A stretch of 64,000 nucleotides of DNA from Trinickia terrae (GTDB taxonomy: Bacteria > Pseudomonadota > Gammaproteobacteria > Burkholderiales > Burkholderiaceae): the NCBI RefSeq assembly GCF_005144415.1, contig NZ_SWJE01000017.1, forward strand, positions 62,001-126,000, read 5' to 3'. Below are positions 1 to 7,938 of the stretch, one piece after another. Each line of letters opens with the position of its first letter. The first letter of the stretch is position 1. A model generated the notes under the pieces. That model made no database searches and was not told where the DNA came from. It saw only the letters and a list, made by a program, of their open reading frames with translations. A program made the position numbers and the translations under genes.

Positions 1-74
1 TCGATGTCGCGTACTTCGTTGAATGCCGCGTCGAACAGGAACCGGTCATGCAAGAGCCTGGGTGTCGGATTCAT
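1..74 (-). CDS. N-terminus of an unrecognised protein, cut by the left edge
   Basis: Reading leftwards from an ATG at 74-72 there are 24 codons before the window ends, beginning [12 protein letters not shown] and continuing through [12 protein letters not shown]. The start lies 36 bp downstream of the stop of the DUF190 gene on the same strand, so the two are probably co-transcribed. The short N-terminus is soluble-looking with no signal peptide. I do not recognise the family from 24 residues. Confidence 0.5.
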   Translation of the reverse strand, partial: MNPTPRLLHDRFLFDAAFNEVRDI

Positions 75-110
75 GCTGTTCTCCTTCGTGCTCGCGTGCG
101 CTGCCGGGAA

Positions 111-452
111 TCAATTGCCTTCGCGCGAAGCCTGCTCTTCGCCGAGCACGCCGTACTCGACCGGGTACCGCGTGTAAAAGAGCCGGACTCCGCCTTGCCT
201 CAGGCTGTCGAGCAATGCGTCGATCTTGCCGTCCGCGGCAGTGACCGCGACCGCCACCGGCTGATCGGCCAATTCGAAAAAGCGCGCAGCGTGGTACTTG
301 CCGTGCGCGCCATAGCCTTCGGTCACTTCGATGACCGTCGCACCCTGAATGTCCGCCTTCGTGGTCTCGTCGAGTATCCAATCGACCACGGTCTTATGGT
401 TCTTGCGGTGGCTCTGGTTCGCCGCATATACGGTGAGCTGGCTGCCTTTCAT
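111..452 (-). CDS. DUF190 family PII-like protein
   Basis: A 113-residue soluble protein starting MKGSQLTVY. The start at 452 is chosen because AGAGAGG sits just upstream. The body matches the small PII-like DUF190 family: an N-terminal strand followed by a hypervariable loop region ([18 protein letters not shown], about residues 38-55), a second strand rich in Val ([11 protein letters not shown]) and a C-terminal YPVEYG motif. Members form PII-like trimers and are often encoded beside crcB, as here, where crcB runs divergently 180 bp away. A ligand-sensing role linked to the fluoride exporter is inference; no ligand is evident. Confidence 0.8.
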   Translation of the reverse strand: MKGSQLTVYAANQSHRKNHKTVVDWILDETTKADIQGATVIEVTEGYGAHGKYHAARFFELADQPVAVAVTAADGKIDALLDSLRQGGVRLFYTRYPVEYGVLGEEQASREGN

Positions 453-632
453 GGAAGCCTCTCTGATGGAATGCCCTCTTCGCCGGTCGAGTGTAGCACT
501 CGGGTTTGGCCGCCGCCATTCGCGTATCCCGCGTATTCGGCAATGGTAGACTCCGGGCCAATCCAACCGGGGAGGCCGCTTTCAGCAAAGCCGCACGCCG
601 CCCCGGCTGTCCAACCTTGCGTGGAATTTCAC

Positions 633-1013
633 ATGTACTGGTCCATCCTCGCCGTCGGCATCGGCGGCGCGCTCGGCTCGCTCGCGCGCTGGGTACTGGG
701 TATTCGTCTCAACAGTCTCTTTCCCGCGCTGCCTATGGGCACGCTCGCCGCGAACCTCATCGCGGGCTACGTGATCGGCCTCGCCGTCGCGCTCTTCTCC
801 AAGCTTCCCGAGATCGCGCCCGAATGGCGGCTCTTCGTGGTGACGGGCCTCATGGGCGGGCTCTCCACCTTCTCGACGTTTTCGGCGGAGGTCGTGGCGC
901 AACTGCAGCAGGGGCGGCTCGACCTCGCCGCGATGGAAATCGCGATCCACGTCTGCGGCTCGCTCGTCATGACCGGGCTCGGCATCGCCACCGTGGCGCT
1001 CGTGGTTCGCTAG
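633..1013 (+). CDS. crcB: CrcB/Fluc fluoride ion channel
   Basis: A 126-residue, very hydrophobic protein with four predicted membrane segments, the usual size of CrcB/Fluc. Diagnostic stretches are [10 protein letters not shown] near the N-terminus, [14 protein letters not shown] (about 36-49) and [17 protein letters not shown] (about 71-87), which holds the Phe-box and central Na+ site region. The protein exports cytoplasmic fluoride as a dual-topology dimer. Start choice: ATG at 633; an in-frame GTG 12 bp upstream is possible. I looked for a fluoride riboswitch in the 180-bp region shared with DUF190 and did not find a convincing one. Confidence 0.9.
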   Translation: MYWSILAVGIGGALGSLARWVLGIRLNSLFPALPMGTLAANLIAGYVIGLAVALFSKLPEIAPEWRLFVVTGLMGGLSTFSTFSAEVVAQLQQGRLDLAAMEIAIHVCGSLVMTGLGIATVALVVR

Positions 1014-1074
1014 CGCGTGGCATGAAGCCAGGGGCAACGGCGCAGCGTGAAGCCCTTTCGTGCGTCCTTCCGGC

Positions 1075-1518
1075 TCACCGCTTGCAATTCTCCTGCCGCT
1101 GCTTCTGATTGCTCAGCACGCGTTCGAGGCAGACGTTCTGTTCATCGACGAGCCGATCGAGCACTTGGGTCGGCACATCGGCGGCAAGCCCGCAGCTGCT
1201 GAAGCACCCGCGCAGCGTCAGGCCGTTTCCGAGGCATCCCAGGACGCACGATTTCGCCGACGCGCTCAACGACGGAGCCGCTTCGGCTGCAACGCCCTGT
1301 ATGTGATAAGCACAGTCTGTCTTGTCCTGCTGCTCTTGCAAGCCGGACTGTTTCAAACATTGCGCATATTCCGCGCGGTCCTTGCAGTAGTAATTGTCGG
1401 CGTCTTCACCGACGAGCACTTCATTCGGGCCGCATTGCGCAAACGCGGGGTGGGCGATCACGAGCATTGCCGTGATGACCACGCGGAGCCCACGGAGCAG
1501 ATAGGCACGTGCATGCAT
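1075..1518 (-). CDS. Secreted cysteine-rich hypothetical protein
   Basis: A 147-residue protein with a signal peptide ending near residue 27 (VIAHPAFA-QCG). The mature part has about a dozen Cys residues (for example CGPNE, YYCKDR, CVLGCLGNG, FSSCGL, NVCLERV, ENCKR), suggesting several disulfides in the periplasm. The start lies 6 bp after the stop of the upstream secreted gene, so the two form an operon. I do not recognise the family; a role is not evident. Confidence 0.7.
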   Translation of the reverse strand: MHARAYLLRGLRVVITAMLVIAHPAFAQCGPNEVLVGEDADNYYCKDRAEYAQCLKQSGLQEQQDKTDCAYHIQGVAAEAAPSLSASAKSCVLGCLGNGLTLRGCFSSCGLAADVPTQVLDRLVDEQNVCLERVLSNQKQRQENCKR

Positions 1519-1524
1519 GGCATG

Positions 1525-1908
1525 TCACCCCCCTTTCCCGTTGTCGAAGATCTTGCTGCAATCGCCCGAACCTATGCAGTGGTCCTTCTCGGGTGGCGAG
1601 GTGGGCACCCTGGTAGTCGGCGTGCTTGGGTCGACCGAGTAGTTGTTGCCGTCGCGCGGATTCGCAGCGCCAGGAATCGCCGATGGCGGCAGCTTCGGCG
1701 GATCCTGCTGCGCGGGCTTTTCCGGTGTTTGCGGCGGTTTGTTCTTGGGCACGGCGCGTACTTCGTTGTCGGCAACCAGCAGCATGGCGGGCTGGACTCC
1801 CATGCTGCCCGGCGGCCATGGCGGCGCGGGCGCTGTCGTTGCCGCGTGAGCGATGCCTGCGATCACGAATAAATTCGTCAGCAACATAGTCACCCCCGTA
1901 TTCTTCAT
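1525..1908 (-). CDS. Secreted proline-rich hypothetical protein
   Basis: A 127-residue protein with an N-terminal signal sequence cleaved near FVIAGIAHA, then a low-complexity Pro-rich region (TTAPAPPWPPG; PPQTPEKPAQQDPPKLPP). It ends with two Cys (HCIGSGDC) and Gly-Lys residues. An alternative start at 1887 (MLLTNLF) has GGGGGTG upstream; I kept 1908 because it supplies the positively charged n-region of a signal peptide. It is the first gene of a two-gene unit with the Cys-rich secreted protein 6 bp downstream. Function unknown. Confidence 0.6.
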   Translation of the reverse strand: MKNTGVTMLLTNLFVIAGIAHAATTAPAPPWPPGSMGVQPAMLLVADNEVRAVPKNKPPQTPEKPAQQDPPKLPPSAIPGAANPRDGNNYSVDPSTPTTRVPTSPPEKDHCIGSGDCSKIFDNGKGG

Positions 1909-2006
1909 TTCATATTTTGAATGCGCGAATTCATCGTAGATCGCGGGCCGGGGCAAATCAAGGTCCAAACGCTGCGCGCCGGCGGCATTCAACTCCGGAT
2001 CGGTCG

Positions 2007-2588
2007 TCAGCCCCCGCGCAAATCCTCCCGCACGATGCGATAGCGCACATAGCGCTTGCCGTCGCTATCCGCTTCTCCCACGCGGCGCATCCCGAGCTTC
2101 TCGGCGACGCGCCGCGAAACCGCGTTCTCCTCGGCGATGTCGGCGACGATGCGCGGCAGCCGCACCGTCTCGAACGCATGCAGCATGATCGCGCGCGCCG
2201 CTTCGCTCGCCATCCCCCTGCCCCACGCCTCGCGCACGAGACGCCAGCCGATCTCGACTTCCGGCCCCGCGCCGTGATCGGGAATCAGCAGCACCCAGCC
2301 GATGAAGCGCTCGGGCGCGCTCGCCGCGAAGATCGACCAATAGCCGAGCCCGCGCGGATAGGCGCGCGTGATCCGGTGCTCGACGAACTGGCGATGCGCC
2401 GCCGGGTCGCCCCATGGGCCGGCGATATGGCGCGTCACCTCCGGGTCGCGGTCCATCGCGAGGCAGGCTTCGAGATCGGCCATCGTGCGTGGGCGCAACA
2501 ACAGACGGCCGGTGTCGAGCGCGGGTAAAACGTCTTGGGTGAGAGCGGCTGGCTTCATCGAAGGCAATGCCGAGGTATCGATCGGCAA
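2007..2588 (-). CDS. GNAT family N-acetyltransferase (RimJ/RimL type)
   Basis: A 193-residue single-domain acetyltransferase. Visible family features are the N-terminal TGRLLLRPRTMADL strand-helix, central GWVLLIPDHG and VEIGWRLVREAWGRGMASEAARA (about 112-134), which is the acetyl-CoA binding motif A (V-x-x-x-x-R/Q-x-x-G-x-A variant). RIVADIAEENAVSRRVAEKLGM is the motif B region. RimJ/RimL-like GNATs acetylate protein N-termini, antibiotics or small amines; substrate is not predictable here. A start at 2558 (MKPAAL) is an alternative. It is monocistronic with no informative neighbours. Confidence 0.85.
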   Translation of the reverse strand: MPIDTSALPSMKPAALTQDVLPALDTGRLLLRPRTMADLEACLAMDRDPEVTRHIAGPWGDPAAHRQFVEHRITRAYPRGLGYWSIFAASAPERFIGWVLLIPDHGAGPEVEIGWRLVREAWGRGMASEAARAIMLHAFETVRLPRIVADIAEENAVSRRVAEKLGMRRVGEADSDGKRYVRYRIVREDLRGG

Positions 2589-2885
2589 GCGGAATGGTCA
2601 AGGCATCGTGAATCGGAATGGCTGCACGCTACCGCAAATGGCGCATGCCGCTCAATGACAAATTCGCAATACGTCATGCTCTAAACGATCTCCATCATTA
2701 CATTCTGCCGACGATATTTACGGCATTCGCGGGGCGCCGTAAACCGCGCTAGGGATTAGTACCGAGAAACCGCCGATGAACCATGCAACCGCTTAAACGG
2801 CGGCGTACACTCGCACGTGCCCGGCTACGGGGACGTATCGGGCTTCGGCGTTGACCGTCCGGCTCGGGCCATACGGAGACGCTCT

Positions 2886-2935
2886 GCATGGGACCAGAGT
2901 CAGTGCTGAAGCACCAACTCTGATCGACACAGGAG
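2886..2935 (+). promoter_or_regulatory. 5' UTR hairpin element (copy 1) before the monocarboxylate transporter
   Basis: A 50-nt element starting GCATGGGACC, followed by a hairpin with outer stem AGAGT/ACTCT, inner stem GTGC/GCAC and a TGAA loop, then GATCGACACAGGAG. The AGGAG at 2931-2935 is the Shine-Dalgarno of the gene at 2945. The same arrangement recurs before the genes starting at 16749 (-) and 49867 (+). Stem sequences differ between copies but pairing is kept. The remainder of the 356-bp region 2589-2944 shows no gene. Confidence 0.7.
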
Positions 2936-2944
2936 AACAATGAA

Positions 2945-4165
2945 ATGAGCTGGACGCGCGAACAGAGAAACGTCACGATCGCAGCCTACCTAGGCTGGAC
3001 ACTGGATGCCTTCGATTTCTTCCTCATGGTGTTCGTCTTCAAGGACATCGCCGCGGAATTCAACACGAAAATCTCCGACGTCACCATCGCGCTGACGCTC
3101 ACGCTCGCCATGCGCCCGATCGGGGCGCTGATCTTCGGGCGGCTCGCCGACAAGTTCGGCCGGCGCCCGACGCTGATGCTCAACATCGCCTGCTACTCGC
3201 TGATCGAATTGCTCTCGGGCTTCTCGCCGAACCTGACCACGCTGCTCGTGCTGCGCGCGCTGTTCGGCATCGCGATGGGCGGCGAATGGGGCGTAGGCTC
3301 CGCGCTGACGATGGAAACGGTGCCCACGAAATCGCGCGGCATCGTCTCCGGCCTCCTGCAGGCCGGCTACCCGAGCGGCTATCTGCTCGCCTCGGTCGTG
3401 TTCGGCATCCTCTACCAATACGTCGGCTGGCGCGGCATGTTCTTCGTCGGCGTGGCGCCGGCGCTGCTCGTCATGTACATCCGCTCGAGCGTGCCCGAAT
3501 CGCCGGTCTGGAAGACGATGGAAAAGCGCCCGCGCCCGAGCCTCGTCGATACGCTCAAGCAGAACTGGAAGCTCTCGATCTACGCGATCATCCTGATGAC
3601 GTGCTTCAACTTCTTCTCGCACGGCACGCAAGACCTCTATCCGACCTTCCTGCAAAAGCAGCATCATTTCGATCCGCATACGGTGTCGCTGATCGCGATC
3701 ACGCTGAACATCGGCGCGATCGTCGGCGGTCTGTTCTTCGGCTGGTTCTCCGAGAAGATCGGCCGGCGCCGCGCGATCTTCATCGCCGCGCTGATCGCCC
3801 TGCCGGTGCTGCCGGTGTGGGCCTTCTCGACCACCCCGGTCATGCTGGCCATCGGCGCGTTCCTGATGCAGATCTCGGTGCAAGGCGCGTGGGGCGTGAT
3901 TCCGGTCCACCTGAACGAGATCTCGCCTGACGAAATCCGCGCGACGTTCCCCGGCTTCGTCTATCAGCTCGGCAATCTGCTCGCCTCCGGCAACGCGCCG
4001 ATGCAGTCGGCGTTCGCCGAGAGTCACGACAACAACTATGCGATGGCGATGGCGATCGTGTGCGGCACCGTGGCCGTCGTCATCGCCGTGCTGATCCTGT
4101 TCAGCCGCGAGCGGCGCGGCATCGACATGCAGCAATCGGCCAAGGAGGTCGCATCGACCGCATGA
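2945..4165 (+). CDS. JEN1-like MFS monocarboxylate (lactate/pyruvate):H+ symporter
   Basis: A 406-residue, 12-segment major facilitator of the sialate:H+ symporter (SHS) type. The motif FNFFSHGTQDLYPT (residues 221-234) fits the N-x-x-(S/T)-H-x-(S/T)-Q-D-x-x-x-T signature of the JEN1 lactate/pyruvate family, and GRLADKFGRRP (65-75) is the MFS loop 2-3 motif A. It therefore probably imports lactate, pyruvate or a similar short monocarboxylate with protons; exact substrate is inference. The start at 2945 lies 9 nt after AGGAG; an overlapping ATG at 2940 gives only a two-codon frame (ATG AAA TGA). Monocistronic, preceded by the hairpin 5' UTR element and followed by two hairpins. Confidence 0.85.
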   Translation: MSWTREQRNVTIAAYLGWTLDAFDFFLMVFVFKDIAAEFNTKISDVTIALTLTLAMRPIGALIFGRLADKFGRRPTLMLNIACYSLIELLSGFSPNLTTLLVLRALFGIAMGGEWGVGSALTMETVPTKSRGIVSGLLQAGYPSGYLLASVVFGILYQYVGWRGMFFVGVAPALLVMYIRSSVPESPVWKTMEKRPRPSLVDTLKQNWKLSIYAIILMTCFNFFSHGTQDLYPTFLQKQHHFDPHTVSLIAITLNIGAIVGGLFFGWFSEKIGRRRAIFIAALIALPVLPVWAFSTTPVMLAIGAFLMQISVQGAWGVIPVHLNEISPDEIRATFPGFVYQLGNLLASGNAPMQSAFAESHDNNYAMAMAIVCGTVAVVIAVLILFSRERRGIDMQQSAKEVASTA

Positions 4166-4183
4166 CGCCGGTGTAAAACGCAA

Positions 4184-4206
4184 AAGGCGCTTGGCCAGAG
4201 CGCCTT
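4184..4206 (+). terminator. Hairpin after the MFS gene
   Basis: Inverted repeat AAGGCGCT / AGCGCCTT separated by 7 nt, 19 bp after the transporter stop codon. There is no T-run, so it may act with Rho or as an mRNA end stabiliser. Confidence 0.4.
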
Positions 4207-4258
4207 CTGCCATTGGCAACATGGCGGCGCGCCATCGCTGCCCGGAATCGTTTTCTAG

Positions 4259-4282
4259 AGGCCTGTGCCCATAAACAGGCCT
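4259..4282. repeat. Inverted repeat upstream of the TetR gene
   Basis: AGGCCTGT / ACAGGCCT with an 8-nt loop, between the transporter and the TetR gene and about 30 bp before a TATATA-like -10 (about 4314). It could be a second terminator stem or an operator for the TetR protein; the sequence does not decide. Confidence 0.35.
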
Positions 4283-4381
4283 TGCTGTCGCAGTTTGCGG
4301 TGCCCTATATAAAAAACAGTCGTATGAATTAGAACGTTGAATCGCTTGTACGCGGCCGGTCATCCGGCATGGGAGGCGCAC

Positions 4382-5281
4382 ATGGCAGTTCGCACACCGA
4401 GCCGGCTCGCCGGCGATACCAAGGCGCGCATTCTCGACGCCGCCGAAGACCTCTTCATCGAATGCGGCTATGAAGCGCTTTCGCTGCGGCACATCACGTC
4501 GCGCGCGGAAGTCAATCTTGCCGCGGTCAACTATCACTTCGGCAGCAAGGAAGCGCTGATCCACGCGATGCTCGCGCGGCGGCTCGACCGGCTCAACGAA
4601 GAGCGTCTGAAGCTGCTCGATCGCTTCGACACGCAGCTCGGTTCGCGCCTCACCTGCGAGCACGTGCTCGGCGCGATGTTCATCCCCGCGCTGCGGCTCT
4701 CGCGCGAGCCTCGCACGGGCGGACGCGCGTTCCTGCAGCTTCTGGGGCGCGCCTACACCGATCCGTCGACGTTCATCCGCGACTTTCTCAATCGCCACTA
4801 CGCGTTGGTCGCCGAGCGCTTCTTCGATGCATTCCAGCGCGCGCTGCCGCATCTGCCGCGCGAGGAGCTCGGCTGGCGGCTGCACTTTGCGATCGGCGCG
4901 CTCTCGGGCGTGCTCGCGGGCGGCGATACCGACGGCCTGATCGTCGAGTTCTCGCAGGGCAAGTCGATGGACGACCTGCGTCTGATCGCGCGTCTTGCCT
5001 CTCTGATCGTCGCGGCGCTCAAGGCGCCGCTGCCCGACCCGGCACAATTGGCCGCGTTCGCCGCCGTGCTCGGCGATGCGGGCGAAACCGCTGACGCGGG
5101 CACGACGTGCAACGGCGGCGAGCACCCGCGCGAGGCGGGAGGCGCATGCGCCGAACCGCTCGTGCCGCCAGGCACGCATGATGCGCAAGCGCAGACGGCG
5201 GCCCCGCTGATGCCGGGAGGCGCCGAGCCTCTCGCGCCGCCGCCGGGCACGACGCCGTCCTCGCCGCGGCCCGCCGCCTGA
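4382..5281 (+). CDS. TetR/AcrR family regulator with CerR-like C-terminal domain
   Basis: A 299-residue regulator. The N-terminal HTH covers about residues 12-60 (KARILDAAEDLF, then RHITSRAEVNLAAVNYHFGSKEAL). The C-terminal ligand domain (about 85-225) resembles the CerR-type TetR domain, and a Pro/Ala-rich tail follows. It is transcribed 60 bp upstream of, and probably with, the fadE, MaoC and fadD genes, so it likely controls this fatty-acid module in response to an acyl-CoA or similar ligand (inference). Start at 4382 chosen because homology begins there; an ATG at 4337 in frame would add 15 residues of unlikely sequence. Confidence 0.8.
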   Translation: MAVRTPSRLAGDTKARILDAAEDLFIECGYEALSLRHITSRAEVNLAAVNYHFGSKEALIHAMLARRLDRLNEERLKLLDRFDTQLGSRLTCEHVLGAMFIPALRLSREPRTGGRAFLQLLGRAYTDPSTFIRDFLNRHYALVAERFFDAFQRALPHLPREELGWRLHFAIGALSGVLAGGDTDGLIVEFSQGKSMDDLRLIARLASLIVAALKAPLPDPAQLAAFAAVLGDAGETADAGTTCNGGEHPREAGGACAEPLVPPGTHDAQAQTAAPLMPGGAEPLAPPPGTTPSSPRPAA

Positions 5282-5341
5282 GTTCGCCGGACCGGGGCCG
5301 CGCGCAGCAAGCCCGCCCCGGCAAGGCAGGGAGAAACGCTC

Positions 5342-7840
5342 ATGGCATGGCTCTTCGTGACGCTTGCCGTCGCGATCGCGGTGCTCGTCCATGTGCGAGC
5401 GCGCGCAACGTGGTGGCTCGCCATCATGATCGCGTGGGTCGCCGTCGCGCGCGTCAGCGGCGCGGCCGGACGCGGCGCCATGCTCCTGCTCGCGCTCGTC
5501 TTCGTGCTGCCCGCGTTCGTGCTCGCCGTCAAGCCGCTGCGCCGCGCCTTGCTCTCGCAGCGCCTGCTCGCCGTGTTTCGCCGCATCCTGCCCGAGATGT
5601 CCGCCACCGAACGCGACGCGATCGAAGCCGGCACGGTCTGGTGGGAGGCCGAACTGTTCTCCGGCCGCCCGCATTGGGACACCCTCCTCGCGCATGGCCC
5701 CGCAACGCTCTCGGCCGCGGAGCAAGCCTTCATCGACAACGAGTGCACGCGCCTGTGCGATCTCGCCAACGACTGGGACAGCACCGAGATCTGGCAGGAC
5801 CTGCCGCCCGCCGCGTGGCGTTACCTGAAGGAGCAAGGCTTTCTCGGCATGATCATTCCGGAGCGCTACGGCGGCAAAGGGTTCTCCGCGTACGCGCATT
5901 CGCAGGTGGTCATGAAGCTCGCATCGCGTTCGTCGGCGGCGGCCGTCTCGGTGATGGTGCCGAACTCGCTCGGCCCCGCCGAGCTCCTGATGCACTACGG
6001 CACCGAGGAGCAGAAGAACCACTACCTGCCGCGTCTTGCGCGCGGCGACGAGATCCCGTGCTTCGCGCTGACGAGCCCCTACGCGGGCTCCGACGCGGCC
6101 GCGATTCCCGATGTCGGCATCGTCTGCCACGGCACGCACGAAGGCCGCGAGACGCTCGGCTTTCGCGTCACGTGGGACAAGCGCTACATCACGCTAGGGC
6201 CCATCGCGACCGTGCTCGGGCTCGCGTTTCGCGCGCGCGATCCCGAGCATCTGCTCGGCCCCGGCGACGAGCCCGGCATCACCTGCGCGCTGATCCCGGC
6301 GACGCATCCCGGCGTCGTGATCGGCCGCCGCCACTGGCCGCTCAACGCGGTGTTCCAGAACGGCCCGAACTCGGGCAAGGACGTCTTCATCCCCATCGAC
6401 TGGGTGATCGGCGGACGCGCCCAAGTCGGCAACGGCTGGCGGATGCTGATGGAGTGCCTCGCGGCGGGCCGCGCGATCTCGCTGCCGTCGTCGAGCGTCG
6501 GCATGGCCAAGCTCGCGGTGCGCGGCACCGGCGCCTATGCGGCGGCGCGGCGGCAGTTCAGGACGCCGATCGGCAAGTTCGAGGGCATCCACGAGGCGCT
6601 CGGGCGCATGGGCGGCAACCTCTACCTGATGGACGCGGCGCGACGCCTCTGCGCGCAGGCGGTCGACCTCGGCGAGAAGCCGTCGGTGCTGTCGGCGATC
6701 GCCAAATACCACATCACCGAACGCGCACGCGAAGTCATCAACGACGGGATGGACGTGATCGGCGGCAAGGGCATCTGCATGGGACCGTCGAATTTCCTCG
6801 CGCGGCCATATCAGCAGATGCCGATTTCGATCACCGTCGAAGGCGCCAACATCCTCACGCGCTGCCTGATCGTCTTCGGGCAGGGGGCGATCCGCGCTCA
6901 CCCGTATCTGCTCGACGAAATGCGTGCGGCGCGCGCGAGCGACCGCCAGCAAGCCGTGCGCGATTTCGATGCGGCCTTGTTCGGCCATGCGGGGTTTCTG
7001 GCGTCGAATGCGTTGCGCGCGTTCGTCCATGGCATCACGGCGGGCGCGGCGATTCCGAAACCGGATTCGGCCTACGCGCCGCTCGCCGGGTACTACCGCG
7101 CGGCGACGCGGCTCGCCACGGCGTTCGCGCTCGTCGCCGATGTTTCGATGCTCGTGCTCGGCGGCGAGCTCAAGCGGCGTGAGCGCATTTCCGCGCGGCT
7201 GGGCGACGTGCTCTCGCAGCTCGTCCTGATCTCGGCGACGCTCAAACGCTTCGAGGACGAAGGCCGCCAGGAGGCGGACCTGCCGCTCGTGCGGTGGGCG
7301 GTCGAGGATGCGCTGTACGCGGCGCAGCACGCGCTCGACGGCGTGCTCGCCAACTACCCCGCCGCGCGGCTCGCGATGCTGCTGCGGGCATGCGCGTTTC
7401 CGCTCGGCATGCGCTTGCGCCCGCCCGCCGACGCGCTCGCGAGCGAGATCGCCGAGCTCGTGCAAACGCCGTGCGCGGCGCGCGAGCGGCTGGTCGCCGA
7501 TTCGTACGTGCCTGCCGCCGAGGCCGATCCGCTCGGCTACGGCGAGCGGCTTTTCGCGCTGACGCCGCGTGTCGCCGAGATCGAGCACAAGTTGCGCGAC
7601 GCGGTGAAGCGCAACCTGCTCGCGCCGCTGCCGCAGAGCTTCGCACAGTGGGACGCCTGGGCGGAGACGGCGCAACGCGAAGGCTACATCGACGCGGACG
7701 AGCGCCACACCCTCGGCGATTACGCGCGCTACGGCGAGCTCGTCATCAGGGTCGACGATTTCGGCCCGGACTTCGGTATGCTCGACGCGCTGCAAAAACG
7801 CCGCGACGCGCTCGCGAAAACGGACCAGCTGATCGCATGA
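5342..7840 (+). CDS. fadE: FadE-type acyl-CoA dehydrogenase
   Basis: An 832-residue protein close in length to E. coli FadE (814). Two N-terminal membrane segments (about 1-60) precede an acyl-CoA dehydrogenase core (about 130-520). The core contains IIPERYGGKGFSAYAHSQ, CFALTSPYAGSDAA (the FAD/substrate loop) and ITVEGANILTRCLIVFGQGAIR (the FadE active-site region, split here only for description). A DUF1974-type C-terminal domain fills residues about 520-820. It catalyses the first oxidation of beta-oxidation at the inner membrane. Followed by MaoC and FadD genes, giving three linked fatty-acid steps. Confidence 0.92.
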   Translation: MAWLFVTLAVAIAVLVHVRARATWWLAIMIAWVAVARVSGAAGRGAMLLLALVFVLPAFVLAVKPLRRALLSQRLLAVFRRILPEMSATERDAIEAGTVWWEAELFSGRPHWDTLLAHGPATLSAAEQAFIDNECTRLCDLANDWDSTEIWQDLPPAAWRYLKEQGFLGMIIPERYGGKGFSAYAHSQVVMKLASRSSAAAVSVMVPNSLGPAELLMHYGTEEQKNHYLPRLARGDEIPCFALTSPYAGSDAAAIPDVGIVCHGTHEGRETLGFRVTWDKRYITLGPIATVLGLAFRARDPEHLLGPGDEPGITCALIPATHPGVVIGRRHWPLNAVFQNGPNSGKDVFIPIDWVIGGRAQVGNGWRMLMECLAAGRAISLPSSSVGMAKLAVRGTGAYAAARRQFRTPIGKFEGIHEALGRMGGNLYLMDAARRLCAQAVDLGEKPSVLSAIAKYHITERAREVINDGMDVIGGKGICMGPSNFLARPYQQMPISITVEGANILTRCLIVFGQGAIRAHPYLLDEMRAARASDRQQAVRDFDAALFGHAGFLASNALRAFVHGITAGAAIPKPDSAYAPLAGYYRAATRLATAFALVADVSMLVLGGELKRRERISARLGDVLSQLVLISATLKRFEDEGRQEADLPLVRWAVEDALYAAQHALDGVLANYPAARLAMLLRACAFPLGMRLRPPADALASEIAELVQTPCAARERLVADSYVPAAEADPLGYGERLFALTPRVAEIEHKLRDAVKRNLLAPLPQSFAQWDAWAETAQREGYIDADERHTLGDYARYGELVIRVDDFGPDFGMLDALQKRRDALAKTDQLIA

Positions 7841-7938
7841 GGCTCGTAAGCACCGCGCACTGGCGCACTCCCCCTCCACTCGCCGACAATAGCCACCGCG
7901 CCACCACGACCAGCCGAGCCCGCCGCCACGACCACGCC

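Noticed and set aside
539-632. Fluoride riboswitch before crcB
   Set aside because: GGCAATGG at 539-546 resembles the motif start, but the conserved downstream pseudoknot and CTGATG tail are missing.
2990-6139. Very long open frame on the minus strand (over 1000 codons)
   Set aside because: It lies opposite the MFS, TetR and fadE genes, is Arg/Asp/His-rich without domains, and is a by-product of high GC codon third positions.
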